Shown here: positions 9,967 to 19,228 of the stretch, one piece after another
Numbering within the stretch: the first letter of the stretch is position 1
Layout: each line of letters starts with the position of its first letter
Assembly (NCBI RefSeq): GCF_014698755.1
Contig: NZ_JACJTO010000018.1
Location: 1 to 64,000, forward strand
Direction: 5' to 3'
DNA length: 64,000 bases
DNA from: Aphanizomenon flos-aquae FACHB-1287
Lineage (GTDB): Bacteria > Cyanobacteriota > Cyanobacteriia > Cyanobacteriales > Nostocaceae
Notes under the pieces: generated by a model
Told to the model about the DNA's origin: nothing
Database searches by the model: none
What the model saw: the letters and a program-made list of their open reading frames with translations, nothing else
Program-made: the position numbers and the translations under genes

Positions 9967-11367
9967 CTATTCTCCACTTTCACCTCCCACTACTACATCT
10001 CGAATTCGCAAACTGGGACCACCGCAACCCACCGGTAAACCATTTTGTCCTCCTTTGCCACAACCCCCGGATTCATCCCAGTAAAAATCATCACCAATAG
10101 CCTCAATATCGGCGAGGGTTTGGAAAACGTTACCGGAAAGGGTGACATCTTTTACTGGTTCAGCAATTTTGCCATTTCTAATCATCCAAGCTTCCCCGGC
10201 GCTGAAAGTGAACATTTCCCCATTTGTCATTCCCCCTAACCAATTTTGGGCATAAACCCCTTCTTTAATGCCAGTGAATAAATCTGCGACTGGGGTTTTC
10301 CCGCGTTCAATCCAGGTGTTTGTCATTCTCACAATAGGGGAATAGTGATAATTAAGACAACGGGCATTACCTGTGGGTTTCTCTGCTAGTTTACCAGCAG
10401 TTTCACGGGAATGCAGTCTACCAACTAATACACCATCTTCAATTAATTGGGTAGTTGTGGCAGGTGTACCTTCATCGTCGTAAAAATAACTACCGCGATG
10501 TCCTTGGGGTGCAGCACCATCAAATATTTGTAGTTCTTTGGGTCCAAAACGTCGCCCTAAAGTCATAACTTCCAGAATATCAGGGTTTTCATAGGCCATA
10601 TCTGCTTCGGAAAGATGTCCAAAGGCTTCATGAACAAATAAGCCGCTGAGAATGGGATCAATAACTACGGTATAAGTATTACCTTTGACAGATGGTAAAG
10701 ATAAAGACGTAACTGCTCTTTCCGCTGCACCTTTCACTTGCTTGTCTAAATTAGTTAAGTCTTCGTAAGCTTTGCGGGAACCGATGGTTTCTCTACCAGT
10801 TTGAACTGTGTCTCCATTCCTTGCTGTAGCTGCAAAGCGCATTTCCATATCTACCCAGGATTGATCAATAAAAGTTCCTTCGGATGTGACAATAATTACT
10901 CTTTGGGCACTGTCACTATAATGAACGGATGTGGTAGTAATTCGGTGATCAAATGTTTTAAGTAATTCAGTATAGCGATCGCATAATTGTTTTTTCTGCT
11001 TCAGCGGAATTTGTCGGGGATCAGTACCCATAAGAGGTAACTTACACAGGTCTTGTATGGGGTCAATTGCTGCAAGTATAGTTTCTTCATCACCCACCAT
11101 CCGGGCGGCGGCAATGGCTTCTTCTATGCGTTCTTCAATAGTTGCTAATTTATTAAAACTACTTAATCCCCAACCACCTTTATAACAAGTACGAACATGG
11201 CCACCAATGGAAATCCCCTCGCTGAGAGTTTCCACTTTATCACCACGCAATACAATGTCTGTTCCCTCGGCTTCTTCTAAGCGAATCATCAAATAATCCA
11301 CACGAGAGGAATGGCGGGAAATTAGATCTGAGAGGAGATTTTGAACATCAGTAAGTTTAGTTATCAT
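9967..11367 (-). CDS. tldD: TldD family metalloprotease
   Basis: TldD acts with TldE/PmbA as a zinc-dependent peptidase that matures some RiPP peptides and degrades CcdA-type antitoxins. The 466-aa protein has the family's metal motif in LFVHEAFGHLSEAD (HEAFGH at 246-251) and a C-terminal Gly/Cys-rich signature (GGCGKGGQNGLPVGCGGP). The partner gene is not in this window. On the minus strand its start overlaps by 11 nt the end of an upstream gene fragment. Confidence 0.93.
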   Translation of the reverse strand: MITKLTDVQNLLSDLISRHSSRVDYLMIRLEEAEGTDIVLRGDKVETLSEGISIGGHVRTCYKGGWGLSSFNKLATIEERIEEAIAAARMVGDEETILAAIDPIQDLCKLPLMGTDPRQIPLKQKKQLCDRYTELLKTFDHRITTTSVHYSDSAQRVIIVTSEGTFIDQSWVDMEMRFAATARNGDTVQTGRETIGSRKAYEDLTNLDKQVKGAAERAVTSLSLPSVKGNTYTVVIDPILSGLFVHEAFGHLSEADMAYENPDILEVMTLGRRFGPKELQIFDGAAPQGHRGSYFYDDEGTPATTTQLIEDGVLVGRLHSRETAGKLAEKPTGNARCLNYHYSPIVRMTNTWIERGKTPVADLFTGIKEGVYAQNWLGGMTNGEMFTFSAGEAWMIRNGKIAEPVKDVTLSGNVFQTLADIEAIGDDFYWDESGGCGKGGQNGLPVGCGGPSLRIRDVVVGGESGE

Positions 11368-11490
11368 TTTCCAAATCGCTATTATGGTTTTGAGTAAAGG
11401 CTAAAACTTGTTCTGCGATATTCCCCCGCCGAATTTCTATAGGTAATTTTAGCAAACATTCATGATCAATAAATTTTTGAGAATTTTTAG
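11357..11490 (-). pseudogene. 3' fragment of a gene, possibly a DUF5615 PIN-like toxin
   Basis: An open stretch without a start codon translates to about 45 residues including LKLPIEIRRGNIAEQVLAF and ends inside the tldD start. The pattern (Leu-rich strand, then a helix with AEQVLAF) resembles the C-terminal end of DUF5615 PIN-like toxins, but the final strand of that family is missing. A stop lies upstream in frame. I read it as a leftover of a deleted gene; the family is a guess. Confidence 0.3.
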
Positions 11491-11494
11491 AAAA

Positions 11495-11838
11495 TCGTAA
11501 CTATGGATACATACAATTCTGGCAACTGTGGATATTATGATCAAGATATTCACCTAGCAGAAAAAACCAAGAACTCAAAATACCATTGTTTTTGTTCATT
11601 TCTGCATCTTCATAAACAGCAGCCTACAGGAGTTTACCTGGCAAAATAATTTTTACGGCCTCAATATAAGGACAGAACAACCTGATCACAATTCAGTATG
11701 ACATAACACAAACCTGTTATACCAATTTGGGATTTTAGATTGGGACCAAAAAATACTTTTACAACCCTTTTCCATAATACTAAATATCCGCAGTTAGCCT
11801 CATTGCGATATTTCAGCTAAGAAATTAAGGAGTTTACC
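11495..11838. other. Non-coding spacer between tldD and a small-protein gene
   Basis: No supported gene is seen. It contains a short imperfect repeat of the common cyanobacterial type (ATACCAATTTGGGATTTTAG, near 11720-11740) and AT-rich DNA leading to the AAGGAG ribosome site of the next gene. Confidence 0.4.
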
Positions 11839-12102
11839 ATGCTTCGACAAATGTGCTGGTTATCTAAGTCTAGTAGCGATGATGAAAAGATCTTGTACTT
11901 GCAAACTACACCGGGACAACCTTGGCGACCTTACACAGCTTTTCCGCAATTTTCAGTTCCAGATTATCGTGTTCCTCGTGGTTCTAAGGGTTGGGCGACT
12001 TATCAAAAACTCTTGAAAGCTGGCTGGACTTTAGTACCTAGTGCCAGAGGCAGCGAGTTTGGTACTAGCAGCTATGTTAAGTCAACTGTGCATAGTTCAT
12101 AG
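11839..12102 (+). CDS. Conserved cyanobacterial hypothetical protein (87 aa)
   Basis: A small soluble protein with aromatic and Pro-rich motifs (TPGQPWRPYTAFPQFSVPDYRVP) and a conserved-looking KGWATYQKLLKAGWTLVPS segment. A strong AAGGAG lies 8-9 nt before ATG. I recall such proteins only as unnamed cyanobacterial families. No membrane segment or catalytic motif is visible. It is flanked by long spacers and probably transcribed alone. Confidence 0.7.
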   Translation: MLRQMCWLSKSSSDDEKILYLQTTPGQPWRPYTAFPQFSVPDYRVPRGSKGWATYQKLLKAGWTLVPSARGSEFGTSSYVKSTVHSS

Positions 12103-12233
12103 CCTATATTACCATCTGGGAAACACTATCAAGATTTTTAATCCCCAGATTGGTAATAGAGGTTATCAAAGTCCACCCCAAACACTCTAGAATAGTTAAG
12201 GTGCGTTAACTGCTGTTACAAACATTTATTTTT

Positions 12234-12491
12234 ATGCCTCCTCGTTGGCCTCGCAAACCAGATCGTCAAGATCCAGATTTTCGTAAATTAGATGACCGCA
12301 TGAATTTCGCTGTTCATGTCGGTATTTGTGCAACTGTCAATTCGGGGTTGTGGTTTTTCCACATTTTGAAAAATACTCCCTGGGAATGGCTTCCTGGGGT
12401 AACAATTGGTTGGGTAGGAGTATTACTGCTGCATCTAATTTACATTGGTGCGATCGCTAATTACGACCAAACCCCACCGAAATCTACCTAA
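12234..12491 (+). CDS. 2TM domain protein
   Basis: This 85-aa protein has a basic, Pro-rich N-terminus (PPRWPRKPDRQDPDFRKLDDRM), a first hydrophobic segment (FAVHVGICATVNSGLWFFHIL), a Trp-rich turn (NTPWEWLPG) and a second helix (GWVGVLLLHLIYIGAI). This is the '2TM' arrangement common in cyanobacteria, and the function is unknown. A HIP1 site lies near the end of the gene. Confidence 0.75.
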   Translation: MPPRWPRKPDRQDPDFRKLDDRMNFAVHVGICATVNSGLWFFHILKNTPWEWLPGVTIGWVGVLLLHLIYIGAIANYDQTPPKST

Positions 12492-12610
12492 AGAAAGAAA
12501 ATCAAGCTAGGGCATTCTCACCTGTGGTGGTAGATTAAACCTAGCTAGTTGAGTAATAATGTAGGGGAATAGGGAATCGAAATTATTACTTTTCACGTGA
12601 GGCTATATTG

Positions 12611-12919
12611 ATGGCTAAAACTAACACTACGGAATTACTGGAAACCCTAGCTGCAGAAATTGGTGAAAGTGTTTATATAGATATTGCAAAATGGCATCTT
12701 TATCTATCTGATGCCAAACTGCATAATGTTGTTGCCGAAAAATTATATCCTTTAATTACTTCTAAAAGCGTTAATGAAGACAAGGTAATTGCTGCTTTAG
12801 AATCTATCACCGTTAAAGTCGGTGGTGGCAGAAAGGAATTATCTTTAATTAATTTATTACCGCTGCAATGCCAAGTTACCTTGGTAGATATTGTCGAAAA
12901 ATATCAACGGGAAATTTAA
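12611..12919 (+). CDS. DUF3181-like cyanobacterial protein
   Basis: A 102-aa helical protein, TTELLETLAAEIGESVYIDIAKWHLYL at the start, resembling the DUF3181 family that is restricted to cyanobacteria. There is no catalytic motif. ATG is preferred over the adjacent in-frame TTG, with GAGG about 7-9 nt upstream. It is followed 56 bp downstream by another small gene on the same strand and may form an operon with it. Confidence 0.65.
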   Translation: MAKTNTTELLETLAAEIGESVYIDIAKWHLYLSDAKLHNVVAEKLYPLITSKSVNEDKVIAALESITVKVGGGRKELSLINLLPLQCQVTLVDIVEKYQREI

Positions 12920-12975
12920 TCTCATTTTCTTTCCATTGGCAAGTTTACACATTTAAATTATGGAGGTTAATCAAG

Positions 12976-13200
12976 ATGTTTTTACAAATTAAAGACAGTC
13001 GTGATTTGGTGAAAATAGTTGATATTCAAGAACTATTAGACCCCACCATTAAAACTGTTCATGCCCAAGAACAAGAAGGACAAGAAGAACAGGAAACGGA
13101 CATTTATCAAAAAGTAGAATTAGTATTTCCCTCTGGGGAAAAATTACCACGCTGTTGGTTAGATGCCCACTATAGAGAAAGAGCATCTGTAGCAGCTTAA
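12976..13200 (+). CDS. Small conserved hypothetical protein (74 aa)
   Basis: The reading frame is open further upstream, but the ATG preceded by TGGAGG (9 nt away) is the likely start. The product has an N-terminal MFLQIKDSRDLVKIVDIQELLDP segment, an acidic Glu/Gln stretch and the motif FPSGEKLPRCWLDAHYR. I recognise it as a small cyanobacterial family without a known function. It probably shares a transcript with the gene before it. Confidence 0.65.
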   Translation: MFLQIKDSRDLVKIVDIQELLDPTIKTVHAQEQEGQEEQETDIYQKVELVFPSGEKLPRCWLDAHYRERASVAA

Positions 13201-13271
13201 TACTATAATTGTAGGATGATTTAGTTCATTCTACAATTAGAACAGGTCTTAACTCTATAGAATTTAAAACA

Positions 13272-13310
13272 AGATTTCCAACTTTTTAGGGAAGTCGGAA
13301 ACCTGGATCT
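13272..13310. repeat. Dispersed hairpin, copy 3 of 4
   Basis: TTTCCAACTT pairs with AAGTCGGAAA (one mismatch), flanked by AGAT and ATCT. It lies 70 bp after the stop of the small gene, and has the same family signature as the copies at 6782, 8462 and 24261. Confidence 0.6.
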
Positions 13311-13411
13311 AGCATATTCAAAAATCAAATAGGAATGCTATATATATCGTTTCCCACTCTAATAAAGTACACACCAATTTGTTACCTGTTCCCTAAAACT
13401 AAATTGCTATA

Positions 13412-14461
13412 TTACAAAGCTACTAATTGAGATTCTATTTCCGAAGCTTGTAAACCACGACCGATAAAAACTAAACTGGTTTGTTTTGTTTCTTCTGGTT
13501 TCCAAGGACGATCATAAAATTTATCAAATCTATTTCCTACACCTTGCATAACTAACCTCATGGGTTTATTCGTAACAGCCACAAACCCTTTAATACGGTA
13601 AATTTCTTGTTCTTGTGCCAGTTTTTCCAATGTTGCTTGTAGCTTTTCGGGGTCAAATGTCCGGTCTAAAATGACATGAGTTGAGTTAATTTCATCATCA
13701 TGATCATGGTCTTCTTCCGTGTCATGATGACTAGGACGTGAATCTAAATTATCTTCAACTGCGGCTGCAAATCCTAATAATATAGATGGGTCTAATTTAC
13801 CATAATCACTAGAGACGATTTTCACAACTCTCGGTAATTCATTCTTAACTAATTCTAGGACTCGTGCTTGAGTTTCACTATCAACTAAATCAGTTTTATT
13901 CAAAATTACTAAATCAGCACAAGCAAGTTGATCTTCAAACAATTCTTGTAATGGTGTTTCATGCTCTAGACTATCATCTTCTTGACGTTGGGCAGCGATC
14001 GCATCCAAATCACTAGCAAATGCACCCGCAGCAACAGCAGCACAATCTACTACAGTAATTACAGCATCTACTGTAGCAGCATTACGAATCTCTTGCCAAC
14101 GAAAGGCTTTTACTAAAGGTTTTGGTAAGGCCAAACCAGAGGTTTCAATGATAATATAATCTATACTATCTCGGCGTTTAATTAATTCCCGCATTGTCGG
14201 GTAAAATTCCTCTTGAACGGTGCAGCATAAGCAGCCATTCGTCAGTTCAAATATATTAGTTTCTGGATTTGCCTCTGTTTCATCTTCCGGGCAAATTTGA
14301 CAAGATCTCAATAACTCACCATCTATCCCCAGTTCACCAAATTCGTTGACTAATACTGCTATGCGTCGTCCTTGGTTGTTTTGGAGGAGGTGACGGATTA
14401 GGCTCGTTTTACCACTTCCTAAGAAGCCTGTGATGACAGTAACAGGGATTTTTGTAGCCAT
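13412..14461 (-). CDS. cobW: CobW family GTPase (cobalt/cobalamin metallochaperone)
   Basis: A G3E GTPase of 349 aa: P-loop GFLGSGKTS (12-20), the metal-binding GCLCC (76-80), guanine specificity motif LNKTDLV, and a His/Asp-rich loop (HHDTEEDHDHDDE) before the CobW C-terminal domain. The length and the extra CQIC pair upstream of GCLCC fit CobW proper, which serves cobalt handling in cobalamin synthesis. Other COG0523 zinc chaperones look similar, so the metal is inferred. cobU and cobK lie elsewhere in the window. Transcribed alone. Confidence 0.85.
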   Translation of the reverse strand: MATKIPVTVITGFLGSGKTSLIRHLLQNNQGRRIAVLVNEFGELGIDGELLRSCQICPEDETEANPETNIFELTNGCLCCTVQEEFYPTMRELIKRRDSIDYIIIETSGLALPKPLVKAFRWQEIRNAATVDAVITVVDCAAVAAGAFASDLDAIAAQRQEDDSLEHETPLQELFEDQLACADLVILNKTDLVDSETQARVLELVKNELPRVVKIVSSDYGKLDPSILLGFAAAVEDNLDSRPSHHDTEEDHDHDDEINSTHVILDRTFDPEKLQATLEKLAQEQEIYRIKGFVAVTNKPMRLVMQGVGNRFDKFYDRPWKPEETKQTSLVFIGRGLQASEIESQLVAL

Positions 14462-14724
14462 GTTGTATATACGGTTTAATCAATTAATTGTACACTATAA
14501 CAGCACTTGAACTATCTTCTCAAGCCCCTCCCCCTTTACAGTGTGATTGTATTTCACTCTTTTGGGAAAAGATCTTGTCTAAAATTACTTATTTTGTGTA
14601 AAGTATATGCAGGTAAATGGCAAAATATCGTATTTATCTAGAATAATTGACTAAAATCTACTTAAATTCAGCTATTGTCAATTTACCCACAACAACACCC
14701 CGACTTTAATATTTAGAGGCCTCA

Positions 14725-15444
14725 ATGCAGTTTGATGATCTTAGCAAAAAAACAACCGAATATAAAGAAATTAAAGACCTCAAGGAAAAATCTCATTGTC
14801 AAAGTCCAACCATTAAAGGCAGTATTAAAGGTAAAGAACCCAACCCTGCTAATAATATTAGTTTTAATGAAGATGACAATCGTGGTCGAGTTGCAATCTT
14901 TATTGATGGGTTAAATTTATTTCATGCCGCATTACAATCGGGAATTGAAATTGATTATGTAAAATTACTCTGTCGTTTAACCAAAACTTCTCGATTATTA
15001 CGCGCTTTCTTTTATACAGGGATAGATAGTGGTAACGAAAAACAACAAGGATTTCTTTTATGGATGCGTCGTAATGGTTATCGTGTAGTTACTAAAGATA
15101 TGAGTGCAGTAGTGGACAATTACAAAAAACCAAATCTAAATGTTGAAATTGCTGTGGATATGATTACTTTAGCACCCTATTATGACACAGCTATCTTAGT
15201 CAGCGGAGATGGAGATCTGGCCTATGCTGTTCATGCAGTTAGTAATCTGGGCGCTAGAGTAGAAGTAATTGGTTTACAAACAACAACTAGCGATAGTCAA
15301 ACGCGCCATAGGAATCACCTAATTGATGTAGCTGATGAATTTATTGATTTTGACAATATTAAACAAGACATTCAAAAAGATTCTTACATCGGTTATAGTT
15401 ATCGGACTCCTTCTAATTACCATCCTCAAATTCCCAATATATAA
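14725..15444 (+). CDS. NYN domain (LabA/DUF88-like) protein
   Basis: The NYN (PIN-like nuclease) core spans about residues 52-210: RVAIFIDGLNLFHAALQ carries the first acidic residue, NVEIAVDMITLAPYYDTAILVSGDGDLAYAV the others, then GARVEVIGL. The first 50 residues are a polar, probably disordered extension. LabA-type proteins of this family take part in circadian output in Synechococcus; related ones are RNases. Which applies here cannot be told. AGAGG 7 nt before ATG supports the start. Confidence 0.85.
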   Translation: MQFDDLSKKTTEYKEIKDLKEKSHCQSPTIKGSIKGKEPNPANNISFNEDDNRGRVAIFIDGLNLFHAALQSGIEIDYVKLLCRLTKTSRLLRAFFYTGIDSGNEKQQGFLLWMRRNGYRVVTKDMSAVVDNYKKPNLNVEIAVDMITLAPYYDTAILVSGDGDLAYAVHAVSNLGARVEVIGLQTTTSDSQTRHRNHLIDVADEFIDFDNIKQDIQKDSYIGYSYRTPSNYHPQIPNI

Positions 15445-15836
15445 ATTTATTGTTGTCGCTTTTTTGTCATTCCTGACTCTACTCGGAGTTCGGGGAAAGA
15501 TTTTCGACATTCAATTTAGAGATCACTAAATACACTTAAATTCAAATATTACCATATTATCCAATCTCAAATTACTTTAATTTGAGAGCATCAAATGCTG
15601 CATTCTACTTGACATTTTTTTGATATTCATGATATACCAAATTTGAGAATATCATCAGATAGCTAAAACTGTTGATTGTTCCCCACCCTCACAGACAACT
15701 TTTTCAGCAACCTCTAATTAACATTAATAAGTACAATTATCATTCTCTAAAATTCAGTTCTAAATCGAGTATGATAGCTTATTAACCTAAAATAGATATA
15801 TTTTTGAAAATTGATATCATCAAAGGAGCAAGTGTA
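15445..15836. promoter_or_regulatory. Spacer with palindrome and promoter-like site
   Basis: CTCAAATTA-CTT-TAATTTGAG (15566-15586) is a perfect 9-bp inverted repeat. TTGACA at 15609 has a weak TATACC 18 bp downstream. Both lie upstream of the small membrane protein gene and could control it. No gene is seen here. Confidence 0.35.
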
Positions 15837-16160
15837 GTGAATCAAATCCAATCAACTTTAGTTATTAGCTACGTCCTGATGACTGCCTATTTTCTTACCA
15901 ATTGGTTAACCTTTTCTCTCCGTAACCCTACATCTTCTCCAGAGGATAAATTTTTATCCTTTATCATGTTTGTTATTAGCACTATCTTATGGCCTATAGT
16001 CATCGTTATCTCTTGCTTAGAAATATTTAAAGGAGGTAAGTTAGAATTTACCACGGTAGTTCCCCTAGTTTTAGCAATATTCGCGTTTAGTATTTCCTAC
16101 TATTTAAGTTCATTACCTAAAGATTGGTTGTGTTATTACGACCTATTTTGCCACATTTAA
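15837..16160 (+). CDS. Small membrane protein, three predicted helices
   Basis: This 107-aa protein has three hydrophobic segments: TLVISYVLMTAYFLTNWL, FIMFVISTILWPIVIVISCL and VVPLVLAIFAFSISYYL. No family is recognised. GTG is chosen as start because AAAGGAG lies 8 nt upstream; the frame is open to an earlier TTG that has no ribosome site. It is likely an inner- or thylakoid-membrane protein. Its 3' side abuts a MITE-like repeat. Confidence 0.6.
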   Translation: MNQIQSTLVISYVLMTAYFLTNWLTFSLRNPTSSPEDKFLSFIMFVISTILWPIVIVISCLEIFKGGKLEFTTVVPLVLAIFAFSISYYLSSLPKDWLCYYDLFCHI

Positions 16161-16200
16161 ATTATTGACCTTAGACCGGGAAACGATATAAGCAATTTTG

Positions 16201-16293
16201 AGTAAGTGGGTTAACACAATAAAACTAACTTGTGTAAAGAACCGTAAAATCGCTTAAAACTTTTTACTCTTACCTCTTGCCTTGCTATAACGA
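16201..16293. mobile_element. MITE-like element, copy B (right end truncated)
   Basis: It follows the 57599 copy closely: AAGTGGGTTAACAC, GTGTAAAGAACCGTAAAATCGC and TTGCTATAACGA. The match stops where the convergent gene's coding region begins, so the stop codon and last few codons of that gene appear to come from the repeat. Confidence 0.65.
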
Positions 16294-17529
16294 TGATCGA
16301 GAAACAACTTCTGGATCTACCCAGATACTACCCTTTCTACCAAAAGTTACCGCCTGATCTCCTTCCGCTGAGATATCTACAGTTTTGCCATCATTAGCTA
16401 CTTGTAACAAATGCCAATTTTCTTGACCTAGTTCACCAGAACGGAACAATATATTATTAGGCTGCTTTTTACTCCAACCTAGTAAAATATCTATTTTTTC
16501 GTGATCATCTTGTGATTGCGAAGGATGAACTACACTAAGATTATTCTCTTGACGATTCCAAATTACAGCCTGATCCGTGACATCTGCTGTATTGAAAACA
16601 GCCACAAATTTACGTACAAGAAAGCGATCGCCCTTTTCAGACCAGCTAATAGGCACCAATACCTCAATCTTACCATCATTATCCGCCTCTGCTGACAAAC
16701 TTGGACGTTTTTTTAATAGGGGATCAATCACTGCACCAGTTGATGACATCACCCTTAACCGTCTAGTTTCTCTATCCTCCACAAACAACACACTATTAAC
16801 TCGGCTATTGTGCATTTCCGGCTTGATTTCCATTTGCACCCGGCTATAAATCGCATATTTGCCATCAGGAGAAAGTACGGGGATACTTCGGTAATAGCGG
16901 ATACCAGAATTACCCTTGCCACCAATCGCTTCCTGAGTGGACATAATCCATTGCCAAGGTATAGGATGGGGACTACCTATAGGATCAGTTTGTTTCATGT
17001 CTGACTCATTTGGCTGTTCACTAACAGGTATTTCTCCGTTTTTAGGAGTTACTATTAATGTTGTTAATTCTTGAGATTGATAATTCCCACTTTCTGGAGA
17101 ATTTAAATCAGTCTGCTCTCTCCCATCTTTTAATTTTGGAATTAGATTAACTATATCAATAGATTTTTGGCTTTGAATTTGTTCAATATTAATTGATGGT
17201 ACAATTTCGCCAACAGCATGATTCTCCAGATAAGAACCTTCTCTTTTTGTCCCTGAAATAATCTTAGTTGATGATGTCTGTATTCCTTCCCCAACAGATA
17301 TTTTTCCTGTGTGAGAATCAACTTGAGCAAATTGTAAATTTAATTTCTTCGTATTAGCAATTTCTGCCGATTTTGCATTAGATCGTCCATTATCTACTAA
17401 TTTTAATTGTTTTGCTAAAGTAGCATGAAGAGACATTCCTGCCAAAGGTGAAATTACAATGACAATGGCAGTATACTTAAAAAATGATTGAACACGAAAC
17501 CATCCTGGCACCAAAAGGGGCTTAAACAT
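16285..17529 (-). CDS. Hypothetical exported protein, possible beta-propeller segment
   Basis: A 414-aa protein with an N-terminal signal/anchor (FFKYTAIVIVISPLAGMSLHATLA), a long polar low-complexity middle (about 40-190), and a C-terminal half with repeated strand motifs such as RSIPVLSPDGKYAIYSRV and DGKTVDISAEGDQAVTFGRKGSIWVD. These resemble WD40/TolB-like blades. No enzyme motif is visible. It is probably periplasmic or membrane-attached. The C-terminal tail (VVSRSSL) falls in MITE-derived DNA, so the original end may have been lost. Confidence 0.6.
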   Translation of the reverse strand: MFKPLLVPGWFRVQSFFKYTAIVIVISPLAGMSLHATLAKQLKLVDNGRSNAKSAEIANTKKLNLQFAQVDSHTGKISVGEGIQTSSTKIISGTKREGSYLENHAVGEIVPSINIEQIQSQKSIDIVNLIPKLKDGREQTDLNSPESGNYQSQELTTLIVTPKNGEIPVSEQPNESDMKQTDPIGSPHPIPWQWIMSTQEAIGGKGNSGIRYYRSIPVLSPDGKYAIYSRVQMEIKPEMHNSRVNSVLFVEDRETRRLRVMSSTGAVIDPLLKKRPSLSAEADNDGKIEVLVPISWSEKGDRFLVRKFVAVFNTADVTDQAVIWNRQENNLSVVHPSQSQDDHEKIDILLGWSKKQPNNILFRSGELGQENWHLLQVANDGKTVDISAEGDQAVTFGRKGSIWVDPEVVSRSSL

Positions 17530-18195
17530 GATGAGACTCTCTACAGGTATTTGCTAAGTGCGGGCAGTATTTATACAGGATATGAACAAGAAAAAGCCAT
17601 GATTATTGTATATTAAAAAACCAAAAGCTTTAACAGATATTTATTTAAATTTTGCATTATTTTACAAAAGTTTTTGTGTCACTATTTACCTCCTCATAAT
17701 TTTTACAAAATATACAAAAGCAAAGAATTAAAGTTAACAGTAGATTTATATATGTTAATAATTGCCATTCTGGATCATCCCAAAATAAAGTTTATAAGTG
17801 AGCAATGCTAGTAACCAAACACACAACAACTTACATTAGCAAATTGTGCGATTAAGCAAGCACACTTTATTGACAACTTAGGCAATTATCGAATAATTTT
17901 AATCTGGACTAGAAATAGCTAACTGCAAAACACGGCCAGACACACTAAACTCATTAATGGTAGACGGGAACGGGGATAGTCTCACCAACTTACCTAAGGT
18001 GTTATAGTTTATCGAGGCTTTTTCTTTCAACCAACATTAAACACTATATCATTGAAAATGTGAAAATTCACTTCCTCTAATCAAAAATGCTCAACATTAT
18101 CTTACGTATACTTTAGGTATCTTAGTTGTCAACAATATAGGACACACTTACCATTGATTAATGACTCATAACTCCTAATTAATGATTAATAACTA
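17530..18195. other. Long spacer before fmt; possible small RNA
   Basis: No coding frame is supported in this 666-bp stretch. TTGACA (17870) with ATAATT/TAATTT 17-18 bp downstream would start a plus-strand transcript near 17905. It would include GGTAGAC...GTCTCACC and CACC...GGTG stems and reach a T-rich stretch (GAGGCTTTTTCTTTC) near 18030. That would fit a small RNA of about 120 nt, but no known family is recognised. Confidence 0.25.
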
Positions 18196-19197
18196 ATGAA
18201 AATAGTATTTTTTGGTACTCCTGATTTCGCAGTCCCTACTTTACAAAAACTCTTGGAAAATAAGGATTTCCAGGTAATTGCCGTAGTTACCCAACCGGAT
18301 AAACGTCGAGAACGAGGGAATAAACTAACACCTTCACCAGTTAAAGCCCTAGCTATGGATCATCATATCCCAGTATGGCAATCCGAAAGATTAAAAAAAG
18401 ATATTGAGATCCTAACACAACTCAAGCAGATGGCAGCAGATGTATTTGTCGTTATTGCCTATGGACAAATTTTATCTCAGAAGATATTAAATATACCCAA
18501 GTTCGGTTGTATTAACGTACATGGTTCTATTTTGCCTCAGTATCGAGGGGCAGCACCAATTCAGTGGAGTATGTATAACGGAGAAACAGAAACGGGAATT
18601 ACAACTATTTTAATGGATCAGGGCATGGATACAGGGGATATGCTCCTAAAAGTAACTACACCAATTCAATTACTAGATAATGCTCAGATTTTAGCTGAAA
18701 AGTTGGCTATCTCTGGTGCAGATTTACTCATAGAAACTCTGTATAAACTAGAGCGTCGAGAAATCACACCAATTCCCCAAGATCATGGGAAAGCCACTTA
18801 CGCATCTTTGATTCAAAAGCCAGACTATAATTTAGAATGGGCAAAAAGTGCCGTCCAATTACACAATCAAATCCGCGGCTTTTATCCCCACTGTACCACA
18901 ACTTTTCGCCACCAACCATTAAAAATCACTGCTACTGTTCCCCTAGATACCGCCTATATTCAAGAATTACCAGGGCAGTTACAGGAAAAAATCAACAAAA
19001 TACCCAACTTATCAACTATATCCGGCAGACCAGGAGAGGTAGTTAATATTACTAAAGGACTGGGAGCAATTGTCCAAACAGGGGTGGGTTTATTACTGCT
19101 GCAAGAAGTACAGCTAATGGGTAAACGTCCCCAGTCAGGATGGGATTTTGTCAATGGGACTCGGTTAACTGTCGGTGAGGTAATTGGTAATGGATAA
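18196..19197 (+). CDS. fmt: Methionyl-tRNA formyltransferase
   Basis: Fmt formylates initiator Met-tRNA from 10-formyl-THF. The 333-aa protein starts MKIVFFGTPDFAVPTLQKL, carries the formyltransferase signature HGSILPQYRGAAPIQWS and the catalytic Asp in GMDTGDML, and has the C-terminal OB-like domain that binds tRNA (KTTYASL... to GEVIGNG). Length and start are normal for the family. It is followed by STRR-like CAACTGACAA repeats and a convergent gene. Confidence 0.97.
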   Translation: MKIVFFGTPDFAVPTLQKLLENKDFQVIAVVTQPDKRRERGNKLTPSPVKALAMDHHIPVWQSERLKKDIEILTQLKQMAADVFVVIAYGQILSQKILNIPKFGCINVHGSILPQYRGAAPIQWSMYNGETETGITTILMDQGMDTGDMLLKVTTPIQLLDNAQILAEKLAISGADLLIETLYKLERREITPIPQDHGKATYASLIQKPDYNLEWAKSAVQLHNQIRGFYPHCTTTFRHQPLKITATVPLDTAYIQELPGQLQEKINKIPNLSTISGRPGEVVNITKGLGAIVQTGVGLLLLQEVQLMGKRPQSGWDFVNGTRLTVGEVIGNG

Positions 19198-19228
19198 TTA
19201 CAATTGACAACTGACAACCAACAACTGA

